NCBI GenBank assembly: GCA_963824095.1
Contig: CAWGNS010000007.1
Span: forward strand, 620,001-684,000
DNA from: JBBDWJ01 sp963824095
GTDB taxonomy: Bacteria > Acidobacteriota > Terriglobia > Bryobacterales > UBA6623
Direction of reading: 5' to 3'
DNA: 64,000 nucleotides
Shown one piece after another: positions 32,705 to 40,895 of the stretch. Below the pieces are notes generated by a model. It ran no database searches and had not been told where the DNA came from. It was given only the letters and a program-made list of their open reading frames with translations. The position numbers were made by a program, and so were the translations under genes. Numbering within the stretch: the first letter of the stretch is position 1; each line of letters starts with the position of its first letter.

Positions 32705-33523
32705 TCAATGCAGGGTCTTCTTCAGCCAGGCGATCATTTGCTGCTTATAGAAGTGCAGCTTGGGGTCGGGCTCCCAGTGGTCCATGCCGTGGACACCTGC
32801 GACGGGAATGATTTCGCAGGCTGCGCCCTTGGCTTTCATCGCATCGCACATATCGACCGACTGCTGAAAGGGCACCGACTTATCTTCAGTGCCATGAATG
32901 AACAGAAACGGGGGCATTCCGGCGTTGACGAAGGTGATCGGCGAGGCGCCGATCAATTTCCCAACCGTATCAAATTTGAGCCGCTCGACCTCGAGGAACT
33001 GCCGCACGTTTTTCTGGGTGCCGCCGTGGTAGGCCAGGAACGCAACGAAATCATGAATCCCGTAGAACGACACCACCGCGTTGACGCTCGAACGGGGATC
33101 CCCGCGCGCGCCCACATAGGAGACCAGATGACCGCCGGCCGATTCGCCGATCAGCGCCAGCCGGTTGACGTCGACCTTATAGCGGGCGGCGTTGTCCTTG
33201 ACGAAACGGATGGCGCGGCGCACATCGTCGACCGCCGCCGGAAAGGGATGCAGCGGGGCCAGGCGGTAGTCGATGCTGAACCAGGCGAAGCCGGCCTGGC
33301 TGAGGGGTTCGAAGATGTAAGTGATGTAGGTCTGCTTGTCACCGGCCTCCCAACCGCCGCCATGCACCAGGATCGCCGCCGGAAACGGGCCGGGGCCGTC
33401 CGGGACAAAAGCGTCGAGTTTCAGGGTCAGATCGTCGACGCGACCATACGCGACATCCTTGCGCAACTGGGCGGGGAGCGACGGAAGGAGCAAGAACAGG
33501 CACAGCGCGGCGACCGCTCTCAT
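32705..33523 (-). CDS. Exported alpha/beta hydrolase (carboxylesterase/lipase-like)
   Basis: 272-residue hydrolase. The ATG at 33523 gives a signal peptide MRAVAALCLFLLLPSLPAQL. The oxyanion motif LVHGGGWEAGDK is near residue 51, the nucleophile elbow LIGESAGGHLVS (Ser) near residue 128, acid FIHGTEDKSVP, and base His in AGVHGMDHWEP. This is the hormone-sensitive-lipase/BD-FAE-like fold seen in many secreted esterases; the natural substrate cannot be told. It is convergent with phhA. An upstream in-frame ATG (33574) is less likely because it spoils the signal peptide. Confidence 0.85.
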   Translation of the reverse strand: MRAVAALCLFLLLPSLPAQLRKDVAYGRVDDLTLKLDAFVPDGPGPFPAAILVHGGGWEAGDKQTYITYIFEPLSQAGFAWFSIDYRLAPLHPFPAAVDDVRRAIRFVKDNAARYKVDVNRLALIGESAGGHLVSYVGARGDPRSSVNAVVSFYGIHDFVAFLAYHGGTQKNVRQFLEVERLKFDTVGKLIGASPITFVNAGMPPFLFIHGTEDKSVPFQQSVDMCDAMKAKGAACEIIPVAGVHGMDHWEPDPKLHFYKQQMIAWLKKTLH

Positions 33524-33657
33524 CTTGGTGTCCTCACCTGTCGCATAGGTACCCCTTGGGCCCGTCCCGGCCACGGTCCATTCTACGACGGCGCAGATCC
33601 GGCCGATAGGAACAAAGGGGGTCCTCCGGCGGGCAAAACCACGCCGAGCAGCAGACC

Positions 33658-34827
33658 GTGCGAGACCGAGTCGCCTACGCCTTCGTCACGCTTCTGGGGC
33701 TCTCCCTGATGCTGTTCCTGCTGTGGCAGGTCAACGGTCCGATCCGCTCGGCCCGCAACGATTTTCTGCCGCTCTACGTAGCCGGAAAACTCGCCGGCAC
33801 CGGCGATCTCTACGACTCTCACGCCTACTATGCCTTCATGATCCAGCGCTTCGCGGCACTGCACGAATCGCTGCGCTTCACGCGTCCACCGTTCTACGCC
33901 GCGCTGCTCTGGCCGCTCTCCTTGCTTCCCTATAAGACCGCTTACGCCGTCTGGTGGCTGCTGCGGATTGTGGCTCTGGCCGGGTTCGCCGTGCTATGGA
34001 AAATCCCCTCCCGCGCCGACACCTTGCTTTTCACCGTGCTGTCGCTGCCGGTGTTCGCCGCCCTCGCCGCCGGGCAGGACTCCGTGCTGCTGCTGCTGTT
34101 CATCGCCGTGGCGTTTCGTTGCTGGGAACGCGGCAACGACTACGGCGCCGGGCTGGCGCTGAGCCTGTGCGCCATCAAATTCCACTTGTTCGTACTGTTG
34201 CCGCTGCTATTCTGGCGGCAGCGCAAGCGGCGGATGGCAGCCGGATTCGCCTCGGGCGCGGCGGCGCTGCTGACGATTTCGTTTGCGGTCGAGGGCTGGC
34301 GCTGGCCGCTCGCCTACTTTGCCGTGCTCACCGACGGGCGGGTACATCCCGGGGCGGACTCGATGCCCAACTTGCACGGCCTGTTCGCGGCGCTCCCCTA
34401 CGGCGCCTATCTGGAAACCCTGGCCGTAGTGGCTGTGGTGGCGGCCGCCTGGATTGTTCTGCGCGCCGCCAGCTTCCCCTCCGGCCTTGCGTTGACCCTA
34501 CTCGGCGGGCTGCTGCTGAGCTACCACAGCTACATGATGGACGCCGCCATCCTGCTGCCGGCCTTGCTGATCCTGATGGCGGGCACCACGCGGCGTTCGC
34601 TCAAACTCGCCGGCGCTTTGCTGCTCTCCCCGCCGGCGGCGCTGTTGCTGGTGTCGCATCCGCCCTGGTCTTTTGTCCCGCAGGCCACCCTGGCCGTTTT
34701 CTTCTTCGCCGCCGCGTCCGATCTGCGTTTGTCCCAAGCCCAACCGGGCGAAGCCGGCGACCGAATGCAAACGGGCGCCGCACCCCCTCCCCAACCCGGG
34801 GTGTCCCTAAACCACTCACCCATGTAA
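33658..34827 (+). CDS. GT87-type (DUF2029) membrane glycosyltransferase-like protein
   Basis: 389-residue polytopic membrane protein with about ten helices, starting at GTG 33658. The loop after helix 1 carries RSARNDFLPLYVAGKLAGTG followed by DLYDSHAYY, matching the DUF2029/GT87 family, whose members (mannosyl- and arabinofuranosyl-transferases) use polyprenyl-phosphate sugars on the periplasmic side. SLCAIKFHLFVLLPLLFW and DSMPNLHGLFAAL further support the family. The Pro/Gln-rich C-terminal tail after the last helix is probably unstructured. Donor and acceptor are unknown. Confidence 0.78.
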   Translation: MRDRVAYAFVTLLGLSLMLFLLWQVNGPIRSARNDFLPLYVAGKLAGTGDLYDSHAYYAFMIQRFAALHESLRFTRPPFYAALLWPLSLLPYKTAYAVWWLLRIVALAGFAVLWKIPSRADTLLFTVLSLPVFAALAAGQDSVLLLLFIAVAFRCWERGNDYGAGLALSLCAIKFHLFVLLPLLFWRQRKRRMAAGFASGAAALLTISFAVEGWRWPLAYFAVLTDGRVHPGADSMPNLHGLFAALPYGAYLETLAVVAVVAAAWIVLRAASFPSGLALTLLGGLLLSYHSYMMDAAILLPALLILMAGTTRRSLKLAGALLLSPPAALLLVSHPPWSFVPQATLAVFFFAAASDLRLSQAQPGEAGDRMQTGAAPPPQPGVSLNHSPM

Positions 34828-34933
34828 TCTTTACGCGATCTCCAGCACTGAACTACCAAGCTATCTAGCTGAAAACAAATAGCGTCCACGAATGGCCCCG
34901 GCTATGCAGTGTCTCTGGGCAAGGAGGTTCCGC

Positions 34934-35863
34934 ATGCAAAGATTAACCCTGTGTGGTCTCGTGCTCGCTGGCATGCTGCAGGCGCAGAGTCAGCCCGCCG
35001 GGACCGTCCAAACCAACCAGGCGGATGCGCAGTCGGGCGCCCCGATTTACCGGGTGCGCGTGGTCGGCCGCACGACCAAGGCGGTCAACTACCGCCGCGA
35101 CGGCGTAGCCACTCCGATCGATTTTCATGGTACGGTGCTGCTCCCCGATGCCGAAGGTTCGGCCTGGGTCAAAGCCAACAAGGGCTCCACCGAAATCCGC
35201 ACGAAGTTCAAGAAGCTTCCGGCGCCGACTCGTTTCGGCCGCGAATACCTCACCTACGTGCTGTGGGCGATCACGCCCGAGGGCCGCGCCACCAATCTCG
35301 GTGAAATTCTCACCGACAACGACAACGACGGCAAGCTGAACGTCACGTCTGATCTGCAGGCATTCGCCCTGATCGTCACCGCCGAGCCGTATTTTTCGGT
35401 GACCCAACCGAGCGACGTGGTCGTGATGGAGAACGCCGTCCGCAAAGACACCATCGGCCAGATCGAGCTGGTGGACGCCAGCTACGAACTGCTCAAGCGC
35501 GGTGAGTATGCCTACGACACAGCGGCGGCGCAGGCCGATACCGGCAACCGCAAGAAGCTGCCGATGCACCGCTACGAGGCGCTGCTGGCCGTCTACCAGG
35601 CGCAGAACGCTGTACAGATCGCGCAGTCGCTGGGGGCCGACAGGCTGGCGCCCGAGCAGATTGCCAAGGCGCAGCGGCTGCTGCTGACCGCGCGGCAGTT
35701 CTACGACAGCAAAAGCGACAGCAAGACTGTGATCCAGACCGCGCGGCAGGCGGCGCAAACCGCCGAGGACGCCCGTCTGATCACCATTGCCAAGCTGGAG
35801 CGCGAGACCGCCGAAGAAGCGCGCGCTTCCACGGTCGGGCCGGCGGCGGCCGTTTCGCAGTGA
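34934..35863 (+). CDS. Secreted helical protein (DUF4398-like C-terminal region)
   Basis: 309 residues from ATG 34934, which has a strong ribosome-binding site AAGGAGG 7 bases upstream. Signal peptide MQRLTLCGLVLAGMLQAQSQ. The middle is beta-rich (YRVRVVGRTTKAVNYRRDG, FHGTVLLPDAEGSAWVKAN, LTYVLWAITPEGRATNLGEI). The C-terminal half is long Ala/Gln-rich helices (EQIAKAQRLLLTARQFYDSK, RQAAQTAEDARLITIAKLER) that resemble DUF4398 helical repeats. It is probably periplasmic or outer-membrane-linked; function unknown. A strong intrinsic terminator follows 45 bases after the stop. Confidence 0.7.
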   Translation: MQRLTLCGLVLAGMLQAQSQPAGTVQTNQADAQSGAPIYRVRVVGRTTKAVNYRRDGVATPIDFHGTVLLPDAEGSAWVKANKGSTEIRTKFKKLPAPTRFGREYLTYVLWAITPEGRATNLGEILTDNDNDGKLNVTSDLQAFALIVTAEPYFSVTQPSDVVVMENAVRKDTIGQIELVDASYELLKRGEYAYDTAAAQADTGNRKKLPMHRYEALLAVYQAQNAVQIAQSLGADRLAPEQIAKAQRLLLTARQFYDSKSDSKTVIQTARQAAQTAEDARLITIAKLERETAEEARASTVGPAAAVSQ

Positions 35864-35907
35864 TGCAAAACGACGAGTTTTCCCTGGCACGGCCTACGGG
35901 CCGTTAT

Positions 35908-35947
35908 CTCAGGGGGCGTTCCCTGGAGCGCCCCCTGAGGTTTTTTT
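35908..35947 (+). terminator. Rho-independent terminator
   Basis: CTCAGGGGGCG and its complement CGCCCCCTGAG form an 11-bp GC-rich stem with a 9-10 base loop (35908-35939), followed by GG and seven T (35941-35947). It closes the 34934-35863 transcript and is the clearest intrinsic terminator in the window. Confidence 0.9.
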
Positions 35948-36749
35948 CGTTCGCCGGCACGCGGCAGGGGCAGGCTAGCCAACGCGTTCAGGGGATTGAT
36001 TGCGAAGCGACACAACGGGTTGGACCGCTCTATGCCTTGTTGTCGCGTCCCGGTGCGGTGCTTTGGCGTAGCCGCGTGCCCCTTTCGCACCCCGATCTTG
36101 TTTCTTCGTGTCGCGCCCCTGTGTCCCCGCGCCCGAACGTGATCCTTTCGGGCCCCATCGCTCATTTTTGCGCCCCAACTTTAGATACCGGCTCTTCCCG
36201 GCGGCGGGAAAACTGTCGCCCCTTGCGCACCTGGAGCTGCCGGCGTCAGCCTGCGATGCGTCTTTTTCGACTTACCGCTCCTTTGCTGCAACGCGAGGAG
36301 AATCGTGGAGTGCCATCGCAGGCTGACGCCCGCGGCTCGGTGCGTTGACGTCCTCGCTGCGTTCATTTCGAGGACTCCGGAAGCCCGTTCCCGAGACGGG
36401 CGATAGGGGCCGCCGCCCCCGCGTCAAATCCAATTCGAAACGGCCCGCACCCTTCCGGGTGCGGCTCTGGTTCCTGGGGTTGGGCTTGATCGCCTGGAGC
36501 CAGAACTTGTTTCTGCTTCGAGCGACGGCTCGGACCTTGCAGTGAGGAAACAGAGCCGCGCCCGGAAGGGTGCGGGCCGCCGCGGATCACCGCCGACGCC
36601 GGGGCCGCTGTCTTCGAACCGCCACCAACGCCAAACTCACGCTCCGCCCCCCACCGCCGCCAAATCCCGAACCGCTGCTAAGATGTGGTTGCGTTGGAAC
36701 CCCACCCTGCGGATTTCTTCCGGGCGGGTTCTGGCAGGAGGATTCCCGC
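35948..36749. other. 800-base spacer without a supported gene, rich in palindromic repeats
   Basis: Open frames here are short and lack recognisable protein character. It contains an inverted pair GTCAGCCTGCGATG (about 36245) and CATCGCAGGCTGAC (about 36313), and a family B inverted pair at 36444-36469 and 36546-36578 (CCGCACCCTTCCGGGTGCGG and CCGCGCCCGGAAGGGTGCGG cores). The latter brackets about 75 bases. Confidence 0.6.
36444..36578. repeat. Family B repeat, inverted pair
   Basis: The arm at 36444-36469 (CCCGCACCCTTCCGGGTGCG then GCTCTGG) and the arm at 36546-36578 (ACAGAGCCGCGCCCGGAAGG then GTGCGGGCC) are reverse complements of each other, and each arm is also self-complementary. Confidence 0.7.
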
Positions 36750-37184
36750 ATGGCCGCGCAGAGCTATTCCAATCACCGCCGCTTTGTTCCGGCGTTCCAC
36801 TTTTTCCTAATCCCGCTGCTGCTATACACCTTGATCGCCGCAACGCGTGGCTTCCTGCGGGCGTTCGATGACCCAACGCGGTTCCACAGCGCCCTATTGA
36901 TGTTGTTGATGGCGATCGCGTTGGTGGTGTTGGCTTTCCTGGCCCGCGTCTTCGCCCTGAAGGCCCAGGACCGGGCGATCCGCGCGGAAGAGAACCTGCG
37001 GCACTACGTACTGACGGGAAAACTGCTCGACAAGCGGCTGACCGCCCTGCAGATTGTGGGACTGCGCTTTGCCTCCGACGAGGAATTCCCGGCGCTGGCG
37101 CAGCGCGCGGCCACCGAAAGCCTGTCGGGCAATACCATCAAGAAAGCCGTCAAGAACTGGCGCCCCGATACGTATCGGGTTTGA
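36750..37184 (+). CDS. DUF6526-like membrane protein
   Basis: 144 residues from ATG 36750, preceded by the ribosome-binding site GGAGG. Two membrane helices (FFLIPLLLYTLIAATRGFLR and LLMLLMAIALVVLAFLARVF) are followed by a soluble helical tail with RAEENLRHYVLTGKLLDKRL, TALQIVGLRFASDEEFPALA and NTIKKAVKNWRPDTYRV. The sequence matches the pattern of the small DUF6526 family common in Acidobacteriota and Bacteroidota. Function unknown. In-frame sequence upstream of 36750 is repeat-derived and Pro/Arg-rich, and was excluded. Confidence 0.75.
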   Translation: MAAQSYSNHRRFVPAFHFFLIPLLLYTLIAATRGFLRAFDDPTRFHSALLMLLMAIALVVLAFLARVFALKAQDRAIRAEENLRHYVLTGKLLDKRLTALQIVGLRFASDEEFPALAQRAATESLSGNTIKKAVKNWRPDTYRV

Positions 37185-37490
37185 TCGCAGAGCCAGAGCA
37201 GCGGGCCGGAAGCCAGGAAGTCAGAAAAACAGAGCCGTAGGCGTGAGCCGGCGGGCCGAAACAGCGCGCAGCCCGCGCGGGCGGGCGCAACGTCCGCAAA
37301 CCCCACTCGGAGCCGCGGGCGTGAGCCCGCACTACGATGTCGGGCGACGAAGGACCGCGCCAGAATCCTGGCCAAAAATTGTACCGCGACGGCACTCTCC
37401 CTCTGCGGGTTCCGCGCTTCGGCCAGCCAGCTTGCGCCTGCGGCTCTGTTGCTTTGGGTCCGGCGTTAGCGCCCGCCGGATGGCGTTTGG
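37185..37490. repeat. Spacer with several family B repeats
   Basis: Copies at 37224-37257 (ACAGAGCCGTAGGCGTGAGC then CGGCGGGCC) and 37311-37330 (AGCCGCGGGCGTGAGCCCGC). The rest is C/G-rich, with no credible gene, between convergent genes. Confidence 0.65.
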
Positions 37491-38306
37491 CTACCGCCGC
37501 AGTGCCACCTTCACCACCGCCATTGCCGCCAGCACCAGCCCGAACGTGCAAACAATCGTTGGCCCTGTCGGCAAGTCGAGGTTCAGCGAGAGAAACATGC
37601 CCAGCGTGGACACCAGCGTGCCCATCGCCCAACCGATCATCAGCCGCCGGCCGATCGTTTTCGCAAACAGCATGCCGCCCACCGAAGGCACGATTAGGTA
37701 GCAGAACACCAGCAGCACGCCGGCGATCGACACCGACGAGGTCACCACGAAACCGAACGAGGCGTAGAACAGCAGGTCCCAGACGCGCACCGAAACGCCC
37801 TGCACGTTCTCCAGTTCGTGGTTGGCCGAAATCGCCAGAAAATTCTTGCGGAAGATGTAGTGGAACAGGCCGATCACGCCGTAAAGCGCCGCCGTCTTGG
37901 CCACCTGGTCCCAGGAGACGAACAGCAGGTTGCCCACCAGCATTTCCTGCAAGTGCTCGATCTCGCCGCGCGCCTTGCTCATCGCCAGAATGGTGGCCGC
38001 CGACGCCACCGCGTAGCAGATGCCGATGATCGCTTCCTGTGGAATGCGCGCCTTGCGGCTGCGCACGTTGGCGAATACCGCCGCGCCGATCAAAGTAAAC
38101 GCGACACTGATCCAATAGGTCGAGGCCGAGTGCGCGTCGGTACCCATCAGAATCGCCACCGCGGCGCCCAGCGCGGCGATCTGCGCCAGCGAGAGATCGA
38201 CGAAGATCACCCCGCGCTCGACGACGTGCACACCGAGATAAGTGTGAATCCCCGCAAGAATGAGGCTCGCCACGAAGGGAGCGGCTAGGAAGGTCCAGGC
38301 ATCCAT
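37491..38306 (-). CDS. Metal ABC transporter permease (ZnuB/MntB family)
   Basis: 271-residue inner-membrane permease of the ABC-3 family for Zn2+/Mn2+. It starts MDAWTFLAAPFVASLILAGI and continues HTYLGVHVVERGVIFVDLSL with AQIAALGAA, the conserved ABC-3 segment that contacts the ATPase. About eight helices; VTSSVSIAGVLLVFCYLIVP near residue 190 is also typical. It is the third gene of the minus-strand uptake locus, 111 bases after the binding protein. No gene for the cognate ATPase (ZnuC type) is present in the window, so it must be supplied from elsewhere. Confidence 0.88.
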   Translation of the reverse strand: MDAWTFLAAPFVASLILAGIHTYLGVHVVERGVIFVDLSLAQIAALGAAVAILMGTDAHSASTYWISVAFTLIGAAVFANVRSRKARIPQEAIIGICYAVASAATILAMSKARGEIEHLQEMLVGNLLFVSWDQVAKTAALYGVIGLFHYIFRKNFLAISANHELENVQGVSVRVWDLLFYASFGFVVTSSVSIAGVLLVFCYLIVPSVGGMLFAKTIGRRLMIGWAMGTLVSTLGMFLSLNLDLPTGPTIVCTFGLVLAAMAVVKVALRR

Positions 38307-38417
38307 AGTTCAATTTCCACTGCCAGAGAAATGACTTCGAGTGTAGTGCATCCGCGGCGCGGGTGTAAGCTCTTTCCAGGCCCGCCGCCAGCGGCCGAGG
38401 TTTCGCTACCCTTCTCG

Positions 38418-39359
38418 TCAGGCCTTTTTGTCGATGCGGTCGAACGCCTCCGAGACCGCCTTGGTATCGTAGTCGAACAACTCGAAGTAGTTCGTGACTT
38501 CTTTGCGGCCGCCGACCGACGGCAGCAGCACGATCGCTTCGCCGCCGACCGCCGTCGCCACCGAGTTGGGAACCTTGGTGTCGAAATAAGGTTCCACCCA
38601 GATCAGCTTGATCTTCTGCTGCTTCATCTGGTTGATCAGCGCCAGCGTGTGGCGAGGCGAGGGAGGAATGCCCGGCCGCGGCTCGATGTAGCCTTCGACC
38701 TGCAAGCTGAACGCCTCGGCAAAGTTCGGCCAGGATTGGTGATAGGCCACCACGCGCCGGCCTTTGTAAGGCGCCATGGTCGCCAACCAACCCTTCTTCG
38801 CCTCCGTCAGCCGCGTGCTGAAATCCTGAAAGCGCTGCTGGAAATAATCGGCGCTATCGGGCATCAACTCGGCGAGCTTGGTGGCGGTGCCCTGCGCGAT
38901 GCGGCGGCCGTTCTCGGGGTCGAGCCAGTAGTGCGGATTGCCCAGCGGGTGCACGTCGCCCATGGCGCGGCTCACCGCGCCCACCGGCTTTTGCAGGATC
39001 TCGACAAACTGCGAGGCGTCGAAGTAGCCCTTGCCGCCCGGCTGCAGCTTCGAGTTGCGGCTCTGCGTAATCAGCGGCGGCAGCCAGCCGATTTCCAACT
39101 GCAGCCCGACCGCGATCAGCAGGTCGGCGCGGTTGAGCTTGAGGATGAAGCTCGGCTTGGGCTCGACAAAGTGCGGGTCCTGATAGCCGCGCGCGATCGA
39201 CTCGACGCTGACACGGTCCCCCCCGACTTCCGCCGCCAGCGCGGCCATGTCCTGCGTACTGGTGACGATGCGCAGGGTCTTCGCGGCGGACGCCTGGCGG
39301 GCGCTCAGGGCGCCGCCTACCGCCGCCGCGGCTAGAAAACGTCTTCTCGTCAAGGACAT
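38418..39359 (-). CDS. Metal ABC transporter substrate-binding protein (ZnuA/TroA family)
   Basis: Periplasmic cluster A-I metal-binding protein, 313 residues from ATG 39359 (ribosome-binding site GAGG); a GTG at 39371 is also possible. The N-terminus MSLTRRRFLAAAAVGGALSA is a twin-arginine (Tat) signal, uncommon but known in this family. Expected metal ligands are His in YQDPHFVEPKPS, His in GNPHYWLDPENG and His in VVAYHQSWPNFAEAF, plus an acidic residue near the C-terminus (VEPYFDTKV). There is no His-rich loop of the ZnuA type, so Zn versus Mn cannot be decided. It lies 35 bases after the outer-membrane protein gene. Confidence 0.88.
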   Translation of the reverse strand: MSLTRRRFLAAAAVGGALSARQASAAKTLRIVTSTQDMAALAAEVGGDRVSVESIARGYQDPHFVEPKPSFILKLNRADLLIAVGLQLEIGWLPPLITQSRNSKLQPGGKGYFDASQFVEILQKPVGAVSRAMGDVHPLGNPHYWLDPENGRRIAQGTATKLAELMPDSADYFQQRFQDFSTRLTEAKKGWLATMAPYKGRRVVAYHQSWPNFAEAFSLQVEGYIEPRPGIPPSPRHTLALINQMKQQKIKLIWVEPYFDTKVPNSVATAVGGEAIVLLPSVGGRKEVTNYFELFDYDTKAVSEAFDRIDKKA

Positions 39360-39394
39360 GGGTCTTTTCACCTCGTCTCGATTTGGACCCGTGC

Positions 39395-40672
39395 TTAGAA
39401 CGGGTGCGCGCCGTGGGCGCCGATGCTGTATTGCAACTGAAACAACACTTCGTTGGCCTGCACGCCTTCAGCATAGTCGGTGAAGCGGTATTGCGCCCGC
39501 AGTTGACTGAATTCGCTGGGCCAGAAGGTCAGGATCGCCGACGCGCCGCTGTCGCTGAATCCGTGGCCCTCGCGGCGTTCGGAGTGATCGAGCCGCACGC
39601 CGCCGAACCAGCGCCGCGCGAACTGATATTCGCCCGAAACATAGTAGCCGAAGGCTCCGTGCATGCCGTCGGGCTGATCGCGCCGGCTCCAAACCAGCTC
39701 CGAGCGTCCGACAAAGGAGTGGTAGATCGAGCGCGACAGCGGCTTCCAGTGAAACGTCGTGTCGATGCCGTAAAGATTGGTGACCCGCGACGCGCCCGGG
39801 CCATAGTCGGCGATCAAAGCGTCGGCGGAGTCGTTGTGGCCGTGCGCGTAAGACCCGCCGATGTCGATGTTGGCATCGTCGGACAGATCGCGATAGGCGC
39901 GCAGGTGCCCCACCGTCGAGACCTGGCCGCGGCTGGAGGAGCGGAAAACGTCCGACGAATCGCCGCGATAGACCTGGCCGGTGGCTTCCAGAAACAGGCC
40001 GCCGGGCGCCGGCAGCAGGCGGCTCACCGAGACGCCCGCGTCGGAGATGCCGTCTTCGCCGCCCACCAGGTTGGCCGTCACCAGCGGGCGGTCTACCCAG
40101 GGAACCACGTGGCGGTGCAGCGTGTTCAGCTTGCCGAACATCGCGCGCTGCTTGCCGGCTTTCACCAGCAGCTCGCCGGGCACGCTGGGAAACGTGATGT
40201 AGCCTTCCTCGAGGTCGACGCCCTCTTCACCAAACGAAATGAAAAAGTCCGCCCGCGCGTAGGGGTCGACCGCGGCACTGAGGCCCAGCTCGCTCTCGGT
40301 CATTTCCATCGACGGCCGGGGATCGATTGAATTGTTCCCGGCGGCGCCCAGAAAATTCCCGATCATGCTGATGGCCGGGTTCGCCAGCCGCGCCGAGGCC
40401 GTCGGATCGGACGACGCCGGCACCGCCGCGATCGTGGGGCTGGGCATGGCCATCGGCGCCACTGGAGCGGGCGCGGGCGCCGCGGCTTCAGCGGCGGGCG
40501 CGGCCGGCTCGCCCACGGCCGCCAGCGCCGCCTGCAGGCTTGCCACTTGCGATTGCAGTTCCTCGACCTTGGTCTCGAGCGCCTTCATCCGCTGCAGAAC
40601 CTCGTCGGAGGTTTGCGCCGAGCCGAGCGCAGCGATGAGCAGGCCTCCGAAAACCACGCGGCAAATCTTCAT
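39395..40672 (-). CDS. Outer-membrane porin-like protein with N-terminal coiled coil
   Basis: 425 residues from ATG 40672, preceded by GGAGG. Signal peptide MKICRVVFGGLLIAALGSAQ, then a coiled coil (SDEVLQRMKALETKVEELQS, QVASLQAALAAV), an Ala/Pro-rich linker, and a beta-barrel-like part with alternating aromatic strands (YARADFFISFGEEGVDLEEG, FGYYVSGEYQFARRWFGGVR, LRAQYRFTDYAEGVQANEVL) ending in Phe (GAHGAHPF), as barrels do. It is the first gene in an operon with a metal-binding protein and permease, which suggests uptake of metal across the outer membrane. A similar porin-plus-ZnuA pairing is known elsewhere; the assignment here is by context. Confidence 0.75.
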   Translation of the reverse strand: MKICRVVFGGLLIAALGSAQTSDEVLQRMKALETKVEELQSQVASLQAALAAVGEPAAPAAEAAAPAPAPVAPMAMPSPTIAAVPASSDPTASARLANPAISMIGNFLGAAGNNSIDPRPSMEMTESELGLSAAVDPYARADFFISFGEEGVDLEEGYITFPSVPGELLVKAGKQRAMFGKLNTLHRHVVPWVDRPLVTANLVGGEDGISDAGVSVSRLLPAPGGLFLEATGQVYRGDSSDVFRSSSRGQVSTVGHLRAYRDLSDDANIDIGGSYAHGHNDSADALIADYGPGASRVTNLYGIDTTFHWKPLSRSIYHSFVGRSELVWSRRDQPDGMHGAFGYYVSGEYQFARRWFGGVRLDHSERREGHGFSDSGASAILTFWPSEFSQLRAQYRFTDYAEGVQANEVLFQLQYSIGAHGAHPF

Positions 40673-40895
40673 GGTTCCTCCAAAGGGCGTAAATAAGTTG
40701 ACGTGGGCCGGTGGCCGTAAGCTACAGGCCTGCAAGCACTAACTGCGGCCTGGCTCGCCCCAAGGATCGCAACACCGCTTCGCGCACCTCAAGCATTCGA
40801 GCCGAGCGGGATAGATCAGCGGATGAACGGACTGCATATCTGTATGAGCGGAACGGGCGGACGGCCTGCGACGACGAGCGGGCGCCGCAAAAAAA
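40673..40895. other. Divergent spacer between the metal uptake operon and the CHASE2 kinase
   Basis: About 220 bases that should carry both promoters. I found no Zur-type AT-rich palindrome. GCATATCTGTATGAG near 40836-40850 is the only AT-rich stretch. No gene is supported. Confidence 0.4.

Noticed and set aside
35860..36348. A 162-codon open frame after the terminator
   Set aside because: It starts in the upstream gene's end, crosses a strong terminator and repeats, and encodes nothing recognisable.
40673..40895. Zur box upstream of the metal uptake operon
   Set aside because: No AT-rich dyad like known Zur sites; GCATATCTGTATGAG is only weakly symmetric.
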